DNA from: JALYGK01 sp036259835
GTDB lineage: Bacteria; Actinomycetota; UBA4738
Length of the DNA: 47,719 nt
Direction: 5' to 3'
Assembly (NCBI GenBank): GCA_036259835.1
Contig: DATABA010000150.1
Coordinates: 1-47,719 of the forward strand
A model generated the notes under the pieces. The model was not told the origin of the DNA and searched no databases. It saw only the letters and a program-made list of their open reading frames with translations. Each line of letters begins with the position of its first letter. Position 1 is the stretch's first letter. Shown piece after piece: positions 16,361 through 26,491 of the stretch. Both the position numbers and the translations under genes were made by a program.

Positions 16361-17322
16361 GTGGACGTCACCACCAGCCGGCCACCGTACTGGGCGACGT
16401 CTGTCCCCAAGTCGGCGCAGGCGTCCTGGAACCGTTTCGTGATCCAGCGCGCGTCTTCCCCATCGGCCAGCCGGGTGTAGCAGTACTCGAGCTTGAGCGG
16501 CACGGCTTCGAGCCGAATCGGACGTTCCTCGTCCAGCGTCACCAGGAAAAGCAACCCAAGATCGTTGCGCAGGACCGGATCGACCGCGTAGTCGTCGATG
16601 AAGTCACCGAGATCGAACAGGGCGGCTCCGTCGACCCCGTGGAACACGTGAGCCGAGTGACCGGCCACCAGCGTCGCTCCTACCGCCACGAGTTCCATGG
16701 CCGCCTTGCGAACTCGCGGAAGCGGAGCGGCGGTCATGTTCGGACCCCAATGCGGCGTCACCAAAACCGCGGAACCACTCGACCGAGAGTCGTCGATCTG
16801 TTCAACGAGCCAGTCAGGCACGCGGTCGTCCAAGTCGTCGTACGCGATCCCCGGACGGTCGGCCGTCGCCGCAAAGTCGTCCGGATGATCGCTGATGCCG
16901 AGCACCGTCATCCTGAAACCGTGCGCGTTCAGAACGGCAGGACGCCTCGCACGGTCGAGATCGGCTCCAGCTCCAACATGGGCGATGCCGGCATCGTCGA
17001 GGAGTGCGACCGTGTCCAGCAGCGCCTCGTGCCCGAAGTCCAGGGCGTGATTGTTGGCAAGCGTGACGCAATCCACGCCGAGGTACGTGAGGAACTGGAC
17101 CGCCTCCGGCGGCGCCCGGAAGAAGAACGGCTTCCCCGGACGTACCCACGGCCGGCCGCGGTCGGATATGCAGCATTCCAGGTTGAGGACGAAGAGGTCT
17201 GCCTCCGCGATGGACGCGACCACCTCCGGGGCGACCAGGGAATCGAGGGGTCCGGCCTCCAGACGCTCGGCGACCCCTCGTCCCAACATCGTGTCGCCGG
17301 CCAGGGCGACGGTGATCGGCAT
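16357..17322 (-). CDS. CapA/YwtB-like metallophosphatase
   Basis: The 321-residue protein matches the CapA (poly-gamma-glutamate synthesis) calcineurin-like family. Metal and active-site motifs in order are VALAGDTMLGRG, LNLECCISD, TLANNHALDFG, VLVTPHWGPN and VAGHSAHVFHG. Unlike the classical capsule protein it has no signal peptide or membrane anchor and there are no capB/capC genes nearby. A cytoplasmic phosphatase or nuclease-like role is therefore more likely than capsule synthesis. It lies 19 nt after the nicotinamidase gene and overlaps the lipoprotein gene by 4 nt. Confidence 0.85.
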   Translation of the reverse strand: MPITVALAGDTMLGRGVAERLEAGPLDSLVAPEVVASIAEADLFVLNLECCISDRGRPWVRPGKPFFFRAPPEAVQFLTYLGVDCVTLANNHALDFGHEALLDTVALLDDAGIAHVGAGADLDRARRPAVLNAHGFRMTVLGISDHPDDFAATADRPGIAYDDLDDRVPDWLVEQIDDSRSSGSAVLVTPHWGPNMTAAPLPRVRKAAMELVAVGATLVAGHSAHVFHGVDGAALFDLGDFIDDYAVDPVLRNDLGLLFLVTLDEERPIRLEAVPLKLEYCYTRLADGEDARWITKRFQDACADLGTDVAQYGGRLVVTST

Positions 17323-17341
17323 CAGTTAGCGGGGTGAGGCC

Positions 17342-17935
17342 TCACTCCAACCGCCCGCCTGTAGCTTCAACGGCTTCAAGGGCGCGATCACCGTCGCCGG
17401 GTTGGAGATCCACGGCCCGAACGGCCGAGGTGAGAACCGTGGTGTCGAAGTGCTTCTGTGCGGCGTCCACCGCCGTTTCCTTGACGCAGTAATCCGTGGC
17501 CAAGCCGGCAATCACGACCCGCTCGATCCCTCTTCGGCGAAGGAGCTCCTCCAGGCCGGTTCCCTGCTCAGCGCCGCTCCGCGGATCCCGGACCGTGAAA
17601 CCGGAATATCCGTCCTCACCGCCGGCACCCTTCCGGACGACCTCGCCGACCACCTTCAGGTCAGGATGAAGCTCAGCGCCCCAGGTCCCCTGGACACAGT
17701 GAACCGGCCAGATCCCTCCGTCCTTCTCGAAATGCGGCGTGCTCTCCGGATGCCAGTCCTGCGTGTAGACGACCAGCGCGCCGCTTCTTCTTGCGGCCTC
17801 GATCTCTTCGTTGATGAGGGGAATGACGGCTTCGCCATCACGGACGTAGAGACTTCCCTTGGGGTCGGCGAAGTCGTTCTGGACGTCGACCGCGAGCAGC
17901 GCGGTCTTCTCGTCATACGTCGCCAACGCCATCAC
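17342..17935 (-). CDS. pncA: nicotinamidase
   Basis: PncA hydrolyses nicotinamide to nicotinate for NAD salvage. The 197-residue isochorismatase-fold protein has LLAVDVQNDFADP (catalytic Asp17), the metal-binding QDWHPESTPHF, the catalytic Lys in VVRKGAGGEDGYS and the nucleophile Cys in GLATDYCVKETA. All three triad residues are present. Start is either GTG 17935 or the adjacent ATG 17932. It sits 33 nt after the glyoxalase gene. Confidence 0.92.
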   Translation of the reverse strand: MMALATYDEKTALLAVDVQNDFADPKGSLYVRDGEAVIPLINEEIEAARRSGALVVYTQDWHPESTPHFEKDGGIWPVHCVQGTWGAELHPDLKVVGEVVRKGAGGEDGYSGFTVRDPRSGAEQGTGLEELLRRRGIERVVIAGLATDYCVKETAVDAAQKHFDTTVLTSAVRAVDLQPGDGDRALEAVEATGGRLE

Positions 17936-17968
17936 CTTCCAGGAGCCGCCGGTCGAGCGGCGGCACCA

Positions 17969-18361
17969 TCATGACGGGTTCGCGAGGCGAGGGCTCTCAC
18001 GGGGAATCTCCTGGGCGAGCTCGACCACGTGGCCGTCGGGATCCAGCACGTAGAGCGTGCGATGCCCCCAGGGACGATCAGTCGGTGGAGTAAGGATGCG
18101 CACGCCGGCGGCCGCCAATCGCTCGGCCTCCGCGTTGACGTCGTCCACCACGAACGCGACTTCCCCGGTCGGACCGCCCTCGGTCACAGGCCGTCCAATG
18201 AGGTCGGGAACCGCCGACCGCTCGAACAGAGCGAACTTGGTTCCCTCGGTGGCAAACTCCGCGTACGTCGACTGCCGGAACTTGAACGAAAGCCCAATCA
18301 CGTCGCGGTAGAACGCAATCGAGGCCTCCATGTCCCGGACGTACAGGATCACATAGTCCAC
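17969..18361 (-). CDS. glyoxalase/VOC-family protein
   Basis: This is a 130-residue vicinal-oxygen-chelate protein from GTG 18361. It shows the paired beta-alpha-beta-beta-beta modules: VDYVILYVRDMEASIAFYRD then VAFVVDDVNAEAERLAAAGV, and the end DPDGHVVELAQEIP with a typical metal-ligand Glu. Such proteins are dioxygenases, isomerases or antibiotic-binding proteins; this sequence does not tell which. The frame is open further upstream through the hydrolase gene in the wrong phase. It starts 11 nt after the hydrolase stop. Confidence 0.85.
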   Translation of the reverse strand: MDYVILYVRDMEASIAFYRDVIGLSFKFRQSTYAEFATEGTKFALFERSAVPDLIGRPVTEGGPTGEVAFVVDDVNAEAERLAAAGVRILTPPTDRPWGHRTLYVLDPDGHVVELAQEIPRESPRLANPS

Positions 18362-18372
18362 TCTGGACGGCG

Positions 18373-19065
18373 TTATCGGGGTCCTCCGCCCTCTCGCGGC
18401 GTCTCGACCAAGTAGCGACCGAACCACCGAGCGGCGTGGTCGGCGACCTGCTCCAGGGCACCCGGCTCTTCGAACAGATGGGTCGCACCCGGAATGACGA
18501 CCAGATCCTTTTCGCTCCGGAGGGCGCGAAACGCTTCGCGGTTGAGGTCCAGAACCACGTGGTCCGACCCGCCCACGATGAGGAGCGTCGGAGCGGTCAC
18601 ACTCTCCAGCCGCGGCCCCGCCAGGTCGGGGCGCCCGCCGCGGGAAACCACGGCGGCCACGGAGTCCGCGAACTCGGGTGCCGCCCACAGCGCCGCGGCC
18701 GCGCCCGTGCTTGCACCGAAGTATCCGATGGGAAGAGAGCCTTCCGGTTCCTCACGCAGCCACCGCGTCGCCGCGCCGAGCCGCCGAGCCAGCAGCTCGA
18801 CCGCGAAGACGTTCGACCGGTCGGCTGCTTCCGCCTCGGTGAGCAGATCGAAAAGGAGCGTCCCGAACCCCGCATCGTGAAGCCACCGCGCCACTTCGAG
18901 GTTCCGCGGGCTCAATCGGCTGCTCCCACTCCCGTGGGCGAACAGGACCGTGCCGACGGCGTCGCCCGGAACGGTCAGCGTTCCGGCCAACCGGACCGAC
19001 CCGTCGACGACTTCCACGTCTCGGGCGGCAGCCCTCCGGGCGGTGTTCGGATCGTGGGCGCTCAC
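18373..19065 (-). CDS. small alpha/beta hydrolase (dienelactone-hydrolase-like)
   Basis: This 230-residue hydrolase has VLFAHGSGSSR (oxyanion loop), GYFGASTGAAAAL (Ser nucleophile), LLIVGGSDHVVLDLN (Asp) and VIPGATHLFEEPG (His). Close relatives are often fused to a phosphoribosyltransferase domain; here the hydrolase stands alone. It heads the six-gene minus-strand operon and is divergent from the mshC/cysS-like gene. The start is GTG. Confidence 0.87.
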   Translation of the reverse strand: MSAHDPNTARRAAARDVEVVDGSVRLAGTLTVPGDAVGTVLFAHGSGSSRLSPRNLEVARWLHDAGFGTLLFDLLTEAEAADRSNVFAVELLARRLGAATRWLREEPEGSLPIGYFGASTGAAAALWAAPEFADSVAAVVSRGGRPDLAGPRLESVTAPTLLIVGGSDHVVLDLNREAFRALRSEKDLVVIPGATHLFEEPGALEQVADHAARWFGRYLVETPREGGGPR

Positions 19066-19152
19066 GGGCGGATCGACTCGGTCCTTTCCCTCGTCTGCCG
19101 CATGCTAGTCACCGGGGGCGTTGTTTGGGCGTCGCGTCGCTATCCTCGCCTC

Positions 19153-20279
<1,127 letters not shown>

Positions 20280-20283
<4 letters not shown>

Positions 20284-21842
20284 GTCGTCCGTCGGCCGGC
20301 CGGACGACCGCTGAGCCGCTTGAGGCGAGGGCTTTCGCCCACGGCGACCACGAGCACACAGCTCTTTCCCGCAGCGTCCGGTGAGAAGAATTCGGTCACC
20401 AGGTCGTCATAGAACGTGAGACCGGTGGCGCCGAACCGGTGGGCATAGGCGCCCAGATAGATGCGACCGCCGACGATCCCACCTTCGAGCTGCGCCACTC
20501 GGTACCCCCGGTCGCCCGCTGCGCCGAGCACCAAATCCAGATCCGCCATCAAGAAGATCGTCGCCGCGGCGTCGGCACCGAGCCGCTGCTCCAAACACAG
20601 GTACCCCGCCTGGCCTCGAAAGTTTCCTTCGCGTAGCAACCGGAAGTTACCGTTTCGGTAGGCGTACGCGCCGGGAGTGAGTCCCTCAACCGCATTGGCG
20701 ATGAGGTACGGCTCCACGAGCAGCGCTCCTCGGGGAGCGTAATCGCTGAAGATCGGGCGCGTGGCGGCGTGGAGTGTCCTGTGGAGCGATTCGAGTGGCA
20801 TGGAGCCGCGGCGAAAGACTCGAGCGGAGCCCCGGCGGCGAATGACCTCCTCGAGGGAATCCTTCGGATCGGTGTTGTCGGCAACCGACCGCCCGCCGTT
20901 CCGTCCGGTAGGCCGGCCGTCGGCCGGGGTTGCGTCAGCGAATCCGGATCGCCACTCTCGGACCTGTTCGCGGGTTGTGAGGCTGCCTGCCTGATTGACC
21001 GCTGTGATCTCCTCGAACTCGACCTCATGTCGCGAAAGCGGCCAGGCCCGAAGGGAGGCCGCTTCAGTGGCGCCAACAGCCGGCGCGCTCAATCCACCCG
21101 AGGCTAGAGGTGCGACACACAAGGGGAATTCATGCTTTCCATCCAGCCCCACGAGAGCGCTGATCTCTGCATCGACAAACCCCAGGACCAAATGCGGCCG
21201 CCATCCGGCCGAACCTGCGAGAGCGAAGATGTTGGCCAGGATCATCCCGGCATCCCAGAACAGGTGCCGGTATCCCCGTTGGGTGTACTTCCACGCCGTT
21301 CGCCACGGGATTCCGGTCAGGATGAGCGAAACTGCAGGCGGGACGCCGGACTGATCGGCCATGGGATCCGCCAACGCGCGCCGGTGGTCGCCGGCACGAA
21401 GCCGTATCAGACGAAACCCAAGCGGATCGAAGTGGTAGACGCCCGCATCCAGGCCGTCGATCGCCTCATTGACCACATAGATCTCGACGGGGTAGAGCGC
21501 TCCCGCCGACGCGTACGTCCGGAAATGGAACGATTCATCACCGTACGTGACTCGGCGAAGAACGCCGGCGCCGAGCCCGAGAATCCTCGAGAGGACAGCC
21601 ACATCGGGCCCCGGACTCCTCGAGTGTTCAACGATCGTTTCGAGCGCCTCGAGTGCCGGAATCCGGAGGTCCGGAACCGGCCGTGGGAGTGCAACGGCAT
21701 CCCCCTCCTCGTAGGCCTTGAACGGGTTGGGCTTGTTCCTCCAGTCGAGTCGGTAGCCGCCTCCCCACACGGTTTCTGGAGAATGTTTCGTGGCCTCATG
21801 GAAACCACGTGCGACCGCGCCCGGGTCCGAACTGCGCTTCAC
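20280..21842 (-). CDS. SagB/ThcOx-type tandem nitroreductase-fold oxidase
   Basis: I start at GTG 21842 (520 residues) because longer forms would run into the divergent reductase gene. Two nitroreductase-like domains are visible. Domain 1 has HFRTYASAGALYPVEIYVV and LFWDAGMILANIFALA; domain 2 has RRRGSARVFRRGSMP, LIANAVEGLTPGAYAY and VAQLEGGIVGGRIYLGA. SagB-type FMN enzymes oxidise azolines to azoles in ribosomal peptides or act on small metabolites. No YcaO cyclodehydratase or precursor lies next to it, so a peptide role is not supported here. Its stop overlaps the mshC-like stop by 4 nt. Confidence 0.85.
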
Positions 21843-21862
21843 CACCGCGTACCCTACGCCGC

Positions 21863-22672
21863 ATGCAGATGCCTCTGACGACGCTCTTCGAGCTCGAAGG
21901 ACTTCCTTCCTCACCGCTAACCGAGGCGCTCCGCCAGCGGTACGGAGGTAACCTCGGCTTCTCGCCACAAACCGTCTACGCGAACTTCGTCACGTCCCTC
22001 GATGGGATCGCGGCCCTCGACCCGGAGACTCCCCCTTCCATCATCAGCGGGAAGAGCGACACAGATCGGTTCGTCATGGGGCTTCTTCGGGCGTTTGCCG
22101 GCGCTGTCGTCGTCGGCGCCGGGACCCTGCGAGCCGAGCCGCGGCACCGGTGGACCCCGGCACACATCTATCAGGGGCTCGCGACCGAATACTCCGAGGT
22201 GCGCGCTGCCCTTCGGCTCGAGCGAGAACCGCAAATGGTGTTGCTGACCCGAACAGGGAATGTCGATCCGACCCTTCCGGCGTTCGAATACGGAGCGTTG
22301 ATCGTGACAACCGACGAGGCCGCATCGCGTTTGAAGCGGTCGCTTCCCTCCGCGAGCAGAGCGATTGGATTTCCAGAAGAGGATCTCCACGTTTCCACCG
22401 TGTTACGGGCGATCAGAAGCGAGGGTCACTCGACCATCCTCACGGAGGGTGGTCCGACCGTTCTCGGAGAGTTCCTCAAGGAAGAAGTGTTGGACGAGCT
22501 GTTCCTCACGCTGTCGCCACGGATCGCGGGCCGAATGCCGGATGACCAGCGATTGAGCCTGGTCGAGAACCACGCGTACGCACCGTCGGGTCTGCAACCC
22601 GCGACGCTTCTTTCGGCGAAGCAGGATGAGTCGCACCTGTTCCTTCGCTATCGAATCGATCGCTCCCACTAA
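21863..22672 (+). CDS. RibD C-terminal-type reductase
   Basis: This is a 269-residue dihydrofolate-reductase-fold protein of the RibD_C family. Signatures are VYANFVTSLDGIAAL at the N-terminus, GAVVVGAGTLRAEPRHRW (NADPH site) and TILTEGGPTVLGEFL near the end. In riboflavin synthesis this domain reduces the ribosyl-pyrimidine intermediate; stand-alone members may act on other pyrimidines or folates. There is no fused deaminase. The start is ATG 21863 or 21869, without a clear ribosome site and only 20 nt from the divergent SagB-type gene. The stop overlaps folE by 4 nt, which may hint at a pterin or flavin link. Confidence 0.82.
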   Translation: MQMPLTTLFELEGLPSSPLTEALRQRYGGNLGFSPQTVYANFVTSLDGIAALDPETPPSIISGKSDTDRFVMGLLRAFAGAVVVGAGTLRAEPRHRWTPAHIYQGLATEYSEVRAALRLEREPQMVLLTRTGNVDPTLPAFEYGALIVTTDEAASRLKRSLPSASRAIGFPEEDLHVSTVLRAIRSEGHSTILTEGGPTVLGEFLKEEVLDELFLTLSPRIAGRMPDDQRLSLVENHAYAPSGLQPATLLSAKQDESHLFLRYRIDRSH

Positions 22673-23379
22673 CGCGCGGCGCGGCGGCAGACCGCCAGAA
22701 ACTCCTCTCGAATCGCCGGATCGTCCTCGTAACTGCCCCGCCAGAACGACGTCCACGTCCGCGACTGCTCCTCCCGCACACCCCGCATTTGGGTGCAGAG
22801 ATGCTCGGCCTCCAGATGCACCGCGACTCCGTGAGGCTGGAGAAGCTGCTGTAGAAGATTGGCAATCTCGGCGCCCATGCGCTCCTGGACGGTGAAGCGC
22901 CTGGCGAACAGACGGACCAACCGCGTCAGCTTCGAAATCCCAATGATTTGGTCGTGCGCGATGTACCCGACATGAGCATGGCCGAAGAACGGCAGCGCGT
23001 GGTGTTCACAGAGAGCGAAGAAGGAGATCGGACCCTCGATGATCTGGCTGATCCGGCAGTCCGGACCGCCATCGCACTCGGTCGGGAAGGCGGTCAGGAG
23101 CTTCGGATCGCCTTCGTACCCCGAGGTGGAGTCGAACAGGGCTTTCAGAAAACGCTCGGGGGTTCGGACGGTCCCCGGTGTGTCGAGGTCCATTCCGAAC
23201 GCTTCGAAGATCTCGGCGACATACTTCTCGAAGGTCCGCCAGCGCTCCGGGTCGATGCCGCGCGGCCTGACCCGCTCCCACGGAGAGAGCTCCTCCGGAT
23301 CGGATAGCAGGTGCAACCTTGTGGCCGGTTCCTCCTGGTCTGCGCGGTCGGCGGCTTCCTCTTTCAGTCTTTCCTCCAC
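22669..23379 (-). CDS. folE: GTP cyclohydrolase I
   Basis: FolE converts GTP to dihydroneopterin triphosphate, the first step to folate and pterins. The 236-residue protein has the signature SFFALCEHHALPFFG (zinc Cys and His), IIGISKLTRLVRLFARRF (substrate site) and EAEHLCTQMRGV (second zinc Cys). An extra N-terminal tail of about 45 residues precedes the core. The GTG start has GGAG six nt upstream. It is 15 nt downstream of the DUF2231 gene on the same strand, so it may be co-transcribed with it. Confidence 0.95.
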   Translation of the reverse strand: MEERLKEEAADRADQEEPATRLHLLSDPEELSPWERVRPRGIDPERWRTFEKYVAEIFEAFGMDLDTPGTVRTPERFLKALFDSTSGYEGDPKLLTAFPTECDGGPDCRISQIIEGPISFFALCEHHALPFFGHAHVGYIAHDQIIGISKLTRLVRLFARRFTVQERMGAEIANLLQQLLQPHGVAVHLEAEHLCTQMRGVREEQSRTWTSFWRGSYEDDPAIREEFLAVCRRAAR

Positions 23380-23394
23380 ACTTGCTCCAATCGG

Positions 23395-24021
23395 TCAGTG
23401 GGGCGCCTGCGGCCGGTCGGCCGGCATCTCATCTCGCTCGGTCTCATCCCAGACGCTCGAATTCTCGATCGGCTCCACGTTGAACTGGTAGTCGTAAACA
23501 AGCTCACCACCGTAGAAGCTTCCCCAGAACACGAGAAGCGCAACGATCACCGACAGCACCAAGACGAGCAGCCCCGTGTAGCCCTGGTCGTACTGGCCGA
23601 GGCGGACGACGATTTCGATCAGCACGAGCACGGTGGCCATAACCATGATTGCAGCGTGCGTGTTGATGGTTCGCCAAACCTGCGTGTGCTTCGCGCGGCC
23701 CAGCCAGCCCGCCGAGGTGTCTCTCTCGATCCCCTTCCACCAGTCCCAGAAACCGGTGAGGGCGGCGGCAACGGAGAGAAGAGCCCCGCCAATGGTGACA
23801 TACGTCGCCGCAACGAAGGCGTCACGAGCGACTGACGAAGCCCGGCCGTCGGAGCCTCCGGCGACGTACGAGATCAGGTCGAACGCGGCAGCCAGGACGT
23901 AAGCCGCGATCGGGAAGTCGGTGAACGGCGGGTGGCTGGGCTTTCCGGCCCACCCGCGAACGCCGCGGAACTTGCGTCCCTTCAGCGTGATCGACGGCTT
24001 GAACGAAAAGATCCTGGGCAT
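23395..24021 (-). CDS. DUF2231-like membrane protein
   Basis: The 208-residue protein has about four membrane helices (around 36-54, 72-92, 121-139 and 149-167). The family signature GKPSHPPFTDFPIAAYVLA is near the N-terminus, and a charged C-terminal tail follows. DUF2231 proteins are widespread and of unknown function; some resemble haem-containing redox membrane proteins, but this one was not tested for that. Its start is well set: GGAGG lies about 8 nt before the ATG. It sits 68 nt after the unknown polytopic protein and 15 nt before folE. Confidence 0.8.
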   Translation of the reverse strand: MPRIFSFKPSITLKGRKFRGVRGWAGKPSHPPFTDFPIAAYVLAAAFDLISYVAGGSDGRASSVARDAFVAATYVTIGGALLSVAAALTGFWDWWKGIERDTSAGWLGRAKHTQVWRTINTHAAIMVMATVLVLIEIVVRLGQYDQGYTGLLVLVLSVIVALLVFWGSFYGGELVYDYQFNVEPIENSSVWDETERDEMPADRPQAPH

Positions 24022-24089
24022 ACGATCCCACCTCCCCTCCTTCGACCATTCTGCGGTTTGCGACTCGGGTAGACGCTACAGGGCGCCGT

Positions 24090-25661
24090 CTAGGCGGGAG
24101 TCCGCTCCCTCCGGTTCAGGAGGAACGCCGCGACGAGCAGCGCCAGTAGAACAATGTCACCCACCAGGTAGCGAGTCGTCTCGAGCCCCTTCGGCACTTC
24201 TCCCGAGAACGAGTCCCACACCACGCGCAGATGTCCGGCCGGAACGCCAGGAAGCGCCCCGGCCGCAGGGTCGCCGACTTCAAGATCGAGCAGCTTGTTC
24301 GGTTCGTTGCCGGCCGGCATTGTCATGACGTGCACCGGCGCTCCTCTCGCGACCACCTGACCGTCGACTGAGAGGTCGCCAAGGCCGAAGGCGGCAAGCT
24401 CGGAGTGAACCGGCCGGATCTGGTCAGTCCCGATGCCGCTCTTGCCGTGGTGCCACACGTCGAAGCCGACGCCCCACCAGGTGGTGAACCTGCCAAGCGG
24501 ATCGGAGACCATGGGCTTCGCCACGACCACCTCGTATGCGTGACCGCCGGCCTGAACGCTCGCTTCGATGACGAGCCGGTCGTGCGGTTCGAGAGGCGAA
24601 ACCCGGTCGCCCATGTCGGTGGCCGTTATCTCGACGGTTCCGGTGCCGGGCGGCGAGAACTGGCCGCTGTAAAACGGTCCGGTTTCCACCCGAGCAGTTC
24701 CTGAGGCGGCGAAGCGGGCGGTCAGGCCTCGGTTCTCGGGCGAGACGGTCAACCCCGTGGTGAACAGCAGCGCGGCGATGATGGCGGCGGCCCCGGCGGC
24801 GCGGCGCGTCCGCACTGCCCCCGCGACGCCGCGTGAACCCAGAAGCAACACACCGACCATGACGACGATGTAGATCGGAAGACTGATTCCCCACAGCTCC
24901 TTGTAATCCAGCCATCTCACGAAGGCCGGCGGCGCGTCGGTGCTGAAGATCCGAAGTGGCAGGTCGGGCAACCCTGACGGCCCGACAAACTGTCCATACG
25001 TCGCCCAGATAAAGGCGAGCGTCACCCCTCCCGCTACCGCGCTGATTCGATCGCGCCCGGCCGCGGCCCACCACAGCAGCAGGAACGGCACGGTGATGAG
25101 CAGCCGCACCAGGAACCACGTCACCCCCGGAAACTCGCCCAAGGCGAGACTGGCAAGGAGGCCGGCCACCACCACGATGGCAACGGAGGCGATGAGCGCG
25201 GCCACGCTGATTCTCGCTGAGTCTTCGGCCTCGGCGGCGGCTCGATCACGTCGGCGCCAGAGCCACAGCGCGGACAGGTACCCGAGGTAGATCACTGCGA
25301 AGTGGATGGGGAGACCGGTGATCCAGGTGTGCTCGAGGTCGAGCCAATTGGGGCTCGACGGCAGCCCGATCGGCGAGTACGACCAGTAGTAGACCGTCAG
25401 AACGACGGTATGGACGGCGGTGATGACTGCGCCTCTTCCCTCGCCGATCCCGAACCAGGCTGTTCCGAGCCCAAAGATCGTGGCGATCAGGAACGTCTTC
25501 GTGACCCAGTAGCTCCAGTAGGGGTCGTTCTCCCACGTCAAGCCATGGCCGACGGCTGCATCCCAGAAGATCCCCAGCAGTGCGACCGCGGCAGTGAATT
25601 TCGCAACGTCTCTGAGGGGAAGCCTCGAGTCGGTCTGGCGGCGCATCCCGACGGCGGTCAT
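24090..25661 (-). CDS. unrecognised polytopic membrane protein with large soluble domain
   Basis: This is a 523-residue protein I do not recognise. About nine membrane helices occupy residues 20-305. A soluble, probably extracytoplasmic beta-rich domain follows (about 306-490), then a last helix (about 497-515) and a short basic tail. His and aromatic clusters stand out: AVGHGLTWENDPYWSYW and LDLEHTWITGLPIHF in the membrane part, and TTWWGVGFDVWHHGKSG in the soluble part. Such clusters could bind metal or haem, but this is inference. GGGAGG precedes the ATG. It is divergent from an HTH regulator across a repeat-rich region and upstream of DUF2231 and folE. Confidence 0.6.
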   Translation of the reverse strand: MTAVGMRRQTDSRLPLRDVAKFTAAVALLGIFWDAAVGHGLTWENDPYWSYWVTKTFLIATIFGLGTAWFGIGEGRGAVITAVHTVVLTVYYWSYSPIGLPSSPNWLDLEHTWITGLPIHFAVIYLGYLSALWLWRRRDRAAAEAEDSARISVAALIASVAIVVVAGLLASLALGEFPGVTWFLVRLLITVPFLLLWWAAAGRDRISAVAGGVTLAFIWATYGQFVGPSGLPDLPLRIFSTDAPPAFVRWLDYKELWGISLPIYIVVMVGVLLLGSRGVAGAVRTRRAAGAAAIIAALLFTTGLTVSPENRGLTARFAASGTARVETGPFYSGQFSPPGTGTVEITATDMGDRVSPLEPHDRLVIEASVQAGGHAYEVVVAKPMVSDPLGRFTTWWGVGFDVWHHGKSGIGTDQIRPVHSELAAFGLGDLSVDGQVVARGAPVHVMTMPAGNEPNKLLDLEVGDPAAGALPGVPAGHLRVVWDSFSGEVPKGLETTRYLVGDIVLLALLVAAFLLNRRERTPA

Positions 25662-25680
25662 GGCTCGTTCCTCCCTTCAC

Positions 25681-25699
25681 GGCTTGGCCACGCCAAGCC
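25681..25699. repeat. perfect palindrome upstream of unknown membrane protein
   Basis: GGCTTGGC and GCCAAGCC form a perfect 8-bp inverted repeat around CAC, ending 19 nt before the membrane-protein start codon. It could be an operator or a hairpin in the 5' leader. It lies too close to the start to be a terminator of an upstream gene, since none is there. Confidence 0.5.
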
Positions 25700-25718
25700 G
25701 AGTCGCGGTCAGCTAGCG

Positions 25719-25750
25719 GCTCTTCTCTAACAAGAGCGAATCCTACTCTT
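25719..25750. promoter_or_regulatory. triple half-site array in the divergent promoter region
   Basis: GCTCTT (25719-25724) pairs with AAGAGC (25732-25737) across 7 nt, and AAGAG (25732-25736) pairs again with CTCTT (25746-25750) across 9 nt. Such nested inverted half-sites look like a binding site for a dimeric regulator, plausibly the HTH protein encoded next door. This was found by eye. Confidence 0.4.
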
Positions 25751-25783
25751 AGACGCGAGATGGTGCAAATCTAACGACAGCGG
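25726..25783. repeat. imperfect 14-bp direct repeat
   Basis: TCTAACAAGAGCGA (25726-25739) and TCTAACGACAGCGG (25770-25783) match at 11 of 14 positions, with starts 44 bp apart, about four helical turns. The second copy falls in the -35 to -10 region of the regulator promoter, which fits autoregulation. Confidence 0.4.
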
Positions 25784-25793
25784 TGTGTTGCTT

Positions 25794-25799
25794 TAGAAT
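25794..25799 (+). promoter_or_regulatory. -10 element giving a leaderless transcript
   Basis: TAGAAT at 25794-25799 places the expected transcription start at about 25806-25809, on or next to the ATG at 25809. No ribosome site is visible. Leaderless genes are common in actinobacteria. The -35 match is weak. Confidence 0.5.
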
Positions 25800-25808
25800 G
25801 CCCCCAAT

Positions 25809-26483
25809 ATGGCCGGTTCCTTCGAACAGCAGGTCTCGAGCATCGCGGCGCTTGCGGATCCCGTCCGCAACGCGATCTACCGGCTCATCGTTGCCCGAGG
25901 GAACGACGTCAGTCGCGACCAGGTCGCAGCCGCCCTGAACATCCCCAGGAGCCAGGCGACCTTCCACCTGGAAAAGCTGACCGAACAAGGGCTTCTCGAG
26001 ACGACCTATCGCCGGCTCTCCGAGAGGCGGGGGCCGGGAGCTGGGCGTCCATCCAAGCTCTATCGCCGGGCGGGGCGGCAGTTCGAAATCAACCTACCTC
26101 CGCGCGAATACGAGCTGGCTGCTCGGGCTCTCGCGCAGGCGGTGGAGGGCCGGCCAACGGGCTCTGTCAAGAACAGGCTTGCCGGCGTCGCCCGAAAGAT
26201 CGGAGCTGAATGGGCGGCCGAGCGGTCGTCGAAGACGCCACTCAAGAACCTGCAATCAATCCTGGTCAGGCACGGCTATGAGCCGTATCGGACTGGCCCG
26301 AACGCGATTCGACTGCGGAATTGTCCCTTCGAAGCAATTGCAGCCGAACACGAAGAGGCCATTTGCAAGGTCTTCAACCTCAGCCTCATCAAGGCGTTGA
26401 TCAAGGAGCTCGGGGCGCAGGGAGTGTCGGCTGAATACAGCGCTCCCCCGCCGATGTGCTGCGTATCGCTTCGCTTCAGCTAA
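25809..26483 (+). CDS. winged-helix regulator with putative C-terminal Fe-S cysteines (SufR-like)
   Basis: This is a 224-residue protein. Residues 8-75 form a winged helix of ArsR/SufR type (LADPVRNAIYRLIV, IPRSQATFHLEKLTEQGLL). The C-terminal half ends with RNCPFEAIAAEHEEAICKV and MCCVSLRF; these four cysteines match the layout of SufR-like regulators that bind an Fe-S cluster and sense iron or redox state. It is divergent from the unknown membrane protein with repeats between them, so it probably regulates that gene and itself. The stop lies 8 nt from the convergent zinc-finger gene. Confidence 0.8.
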   Translation: MAGSFEQQVSSIAALADPVRNAIYRLIVARGNDVSRDQVAAALNIPRSQATFHLEKLTEQGLLETTYRRLSERRGPGAGRPSKLYRRAGRQFEINLPPREYELAARALAQAVEGRPTGSVKNRLAGVARKIGAEWAAERSSKTPLKNLQSILVRHGYEPYRTGPNAIRLRNCPFEAIAAEHEEAICKVFNLSLIKALIKELGAQGVSAEYSAPPPMCCVSLRFS

Positions 26484-26491
26484 TCCAGCCC

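Noticed and set aside
15035..19065. CapA-like gene as part of a capsule cluster
   Set aside because: No capB/capC ligase genes and no signal peptide; the neighbours are salvage and hydrolase genes.
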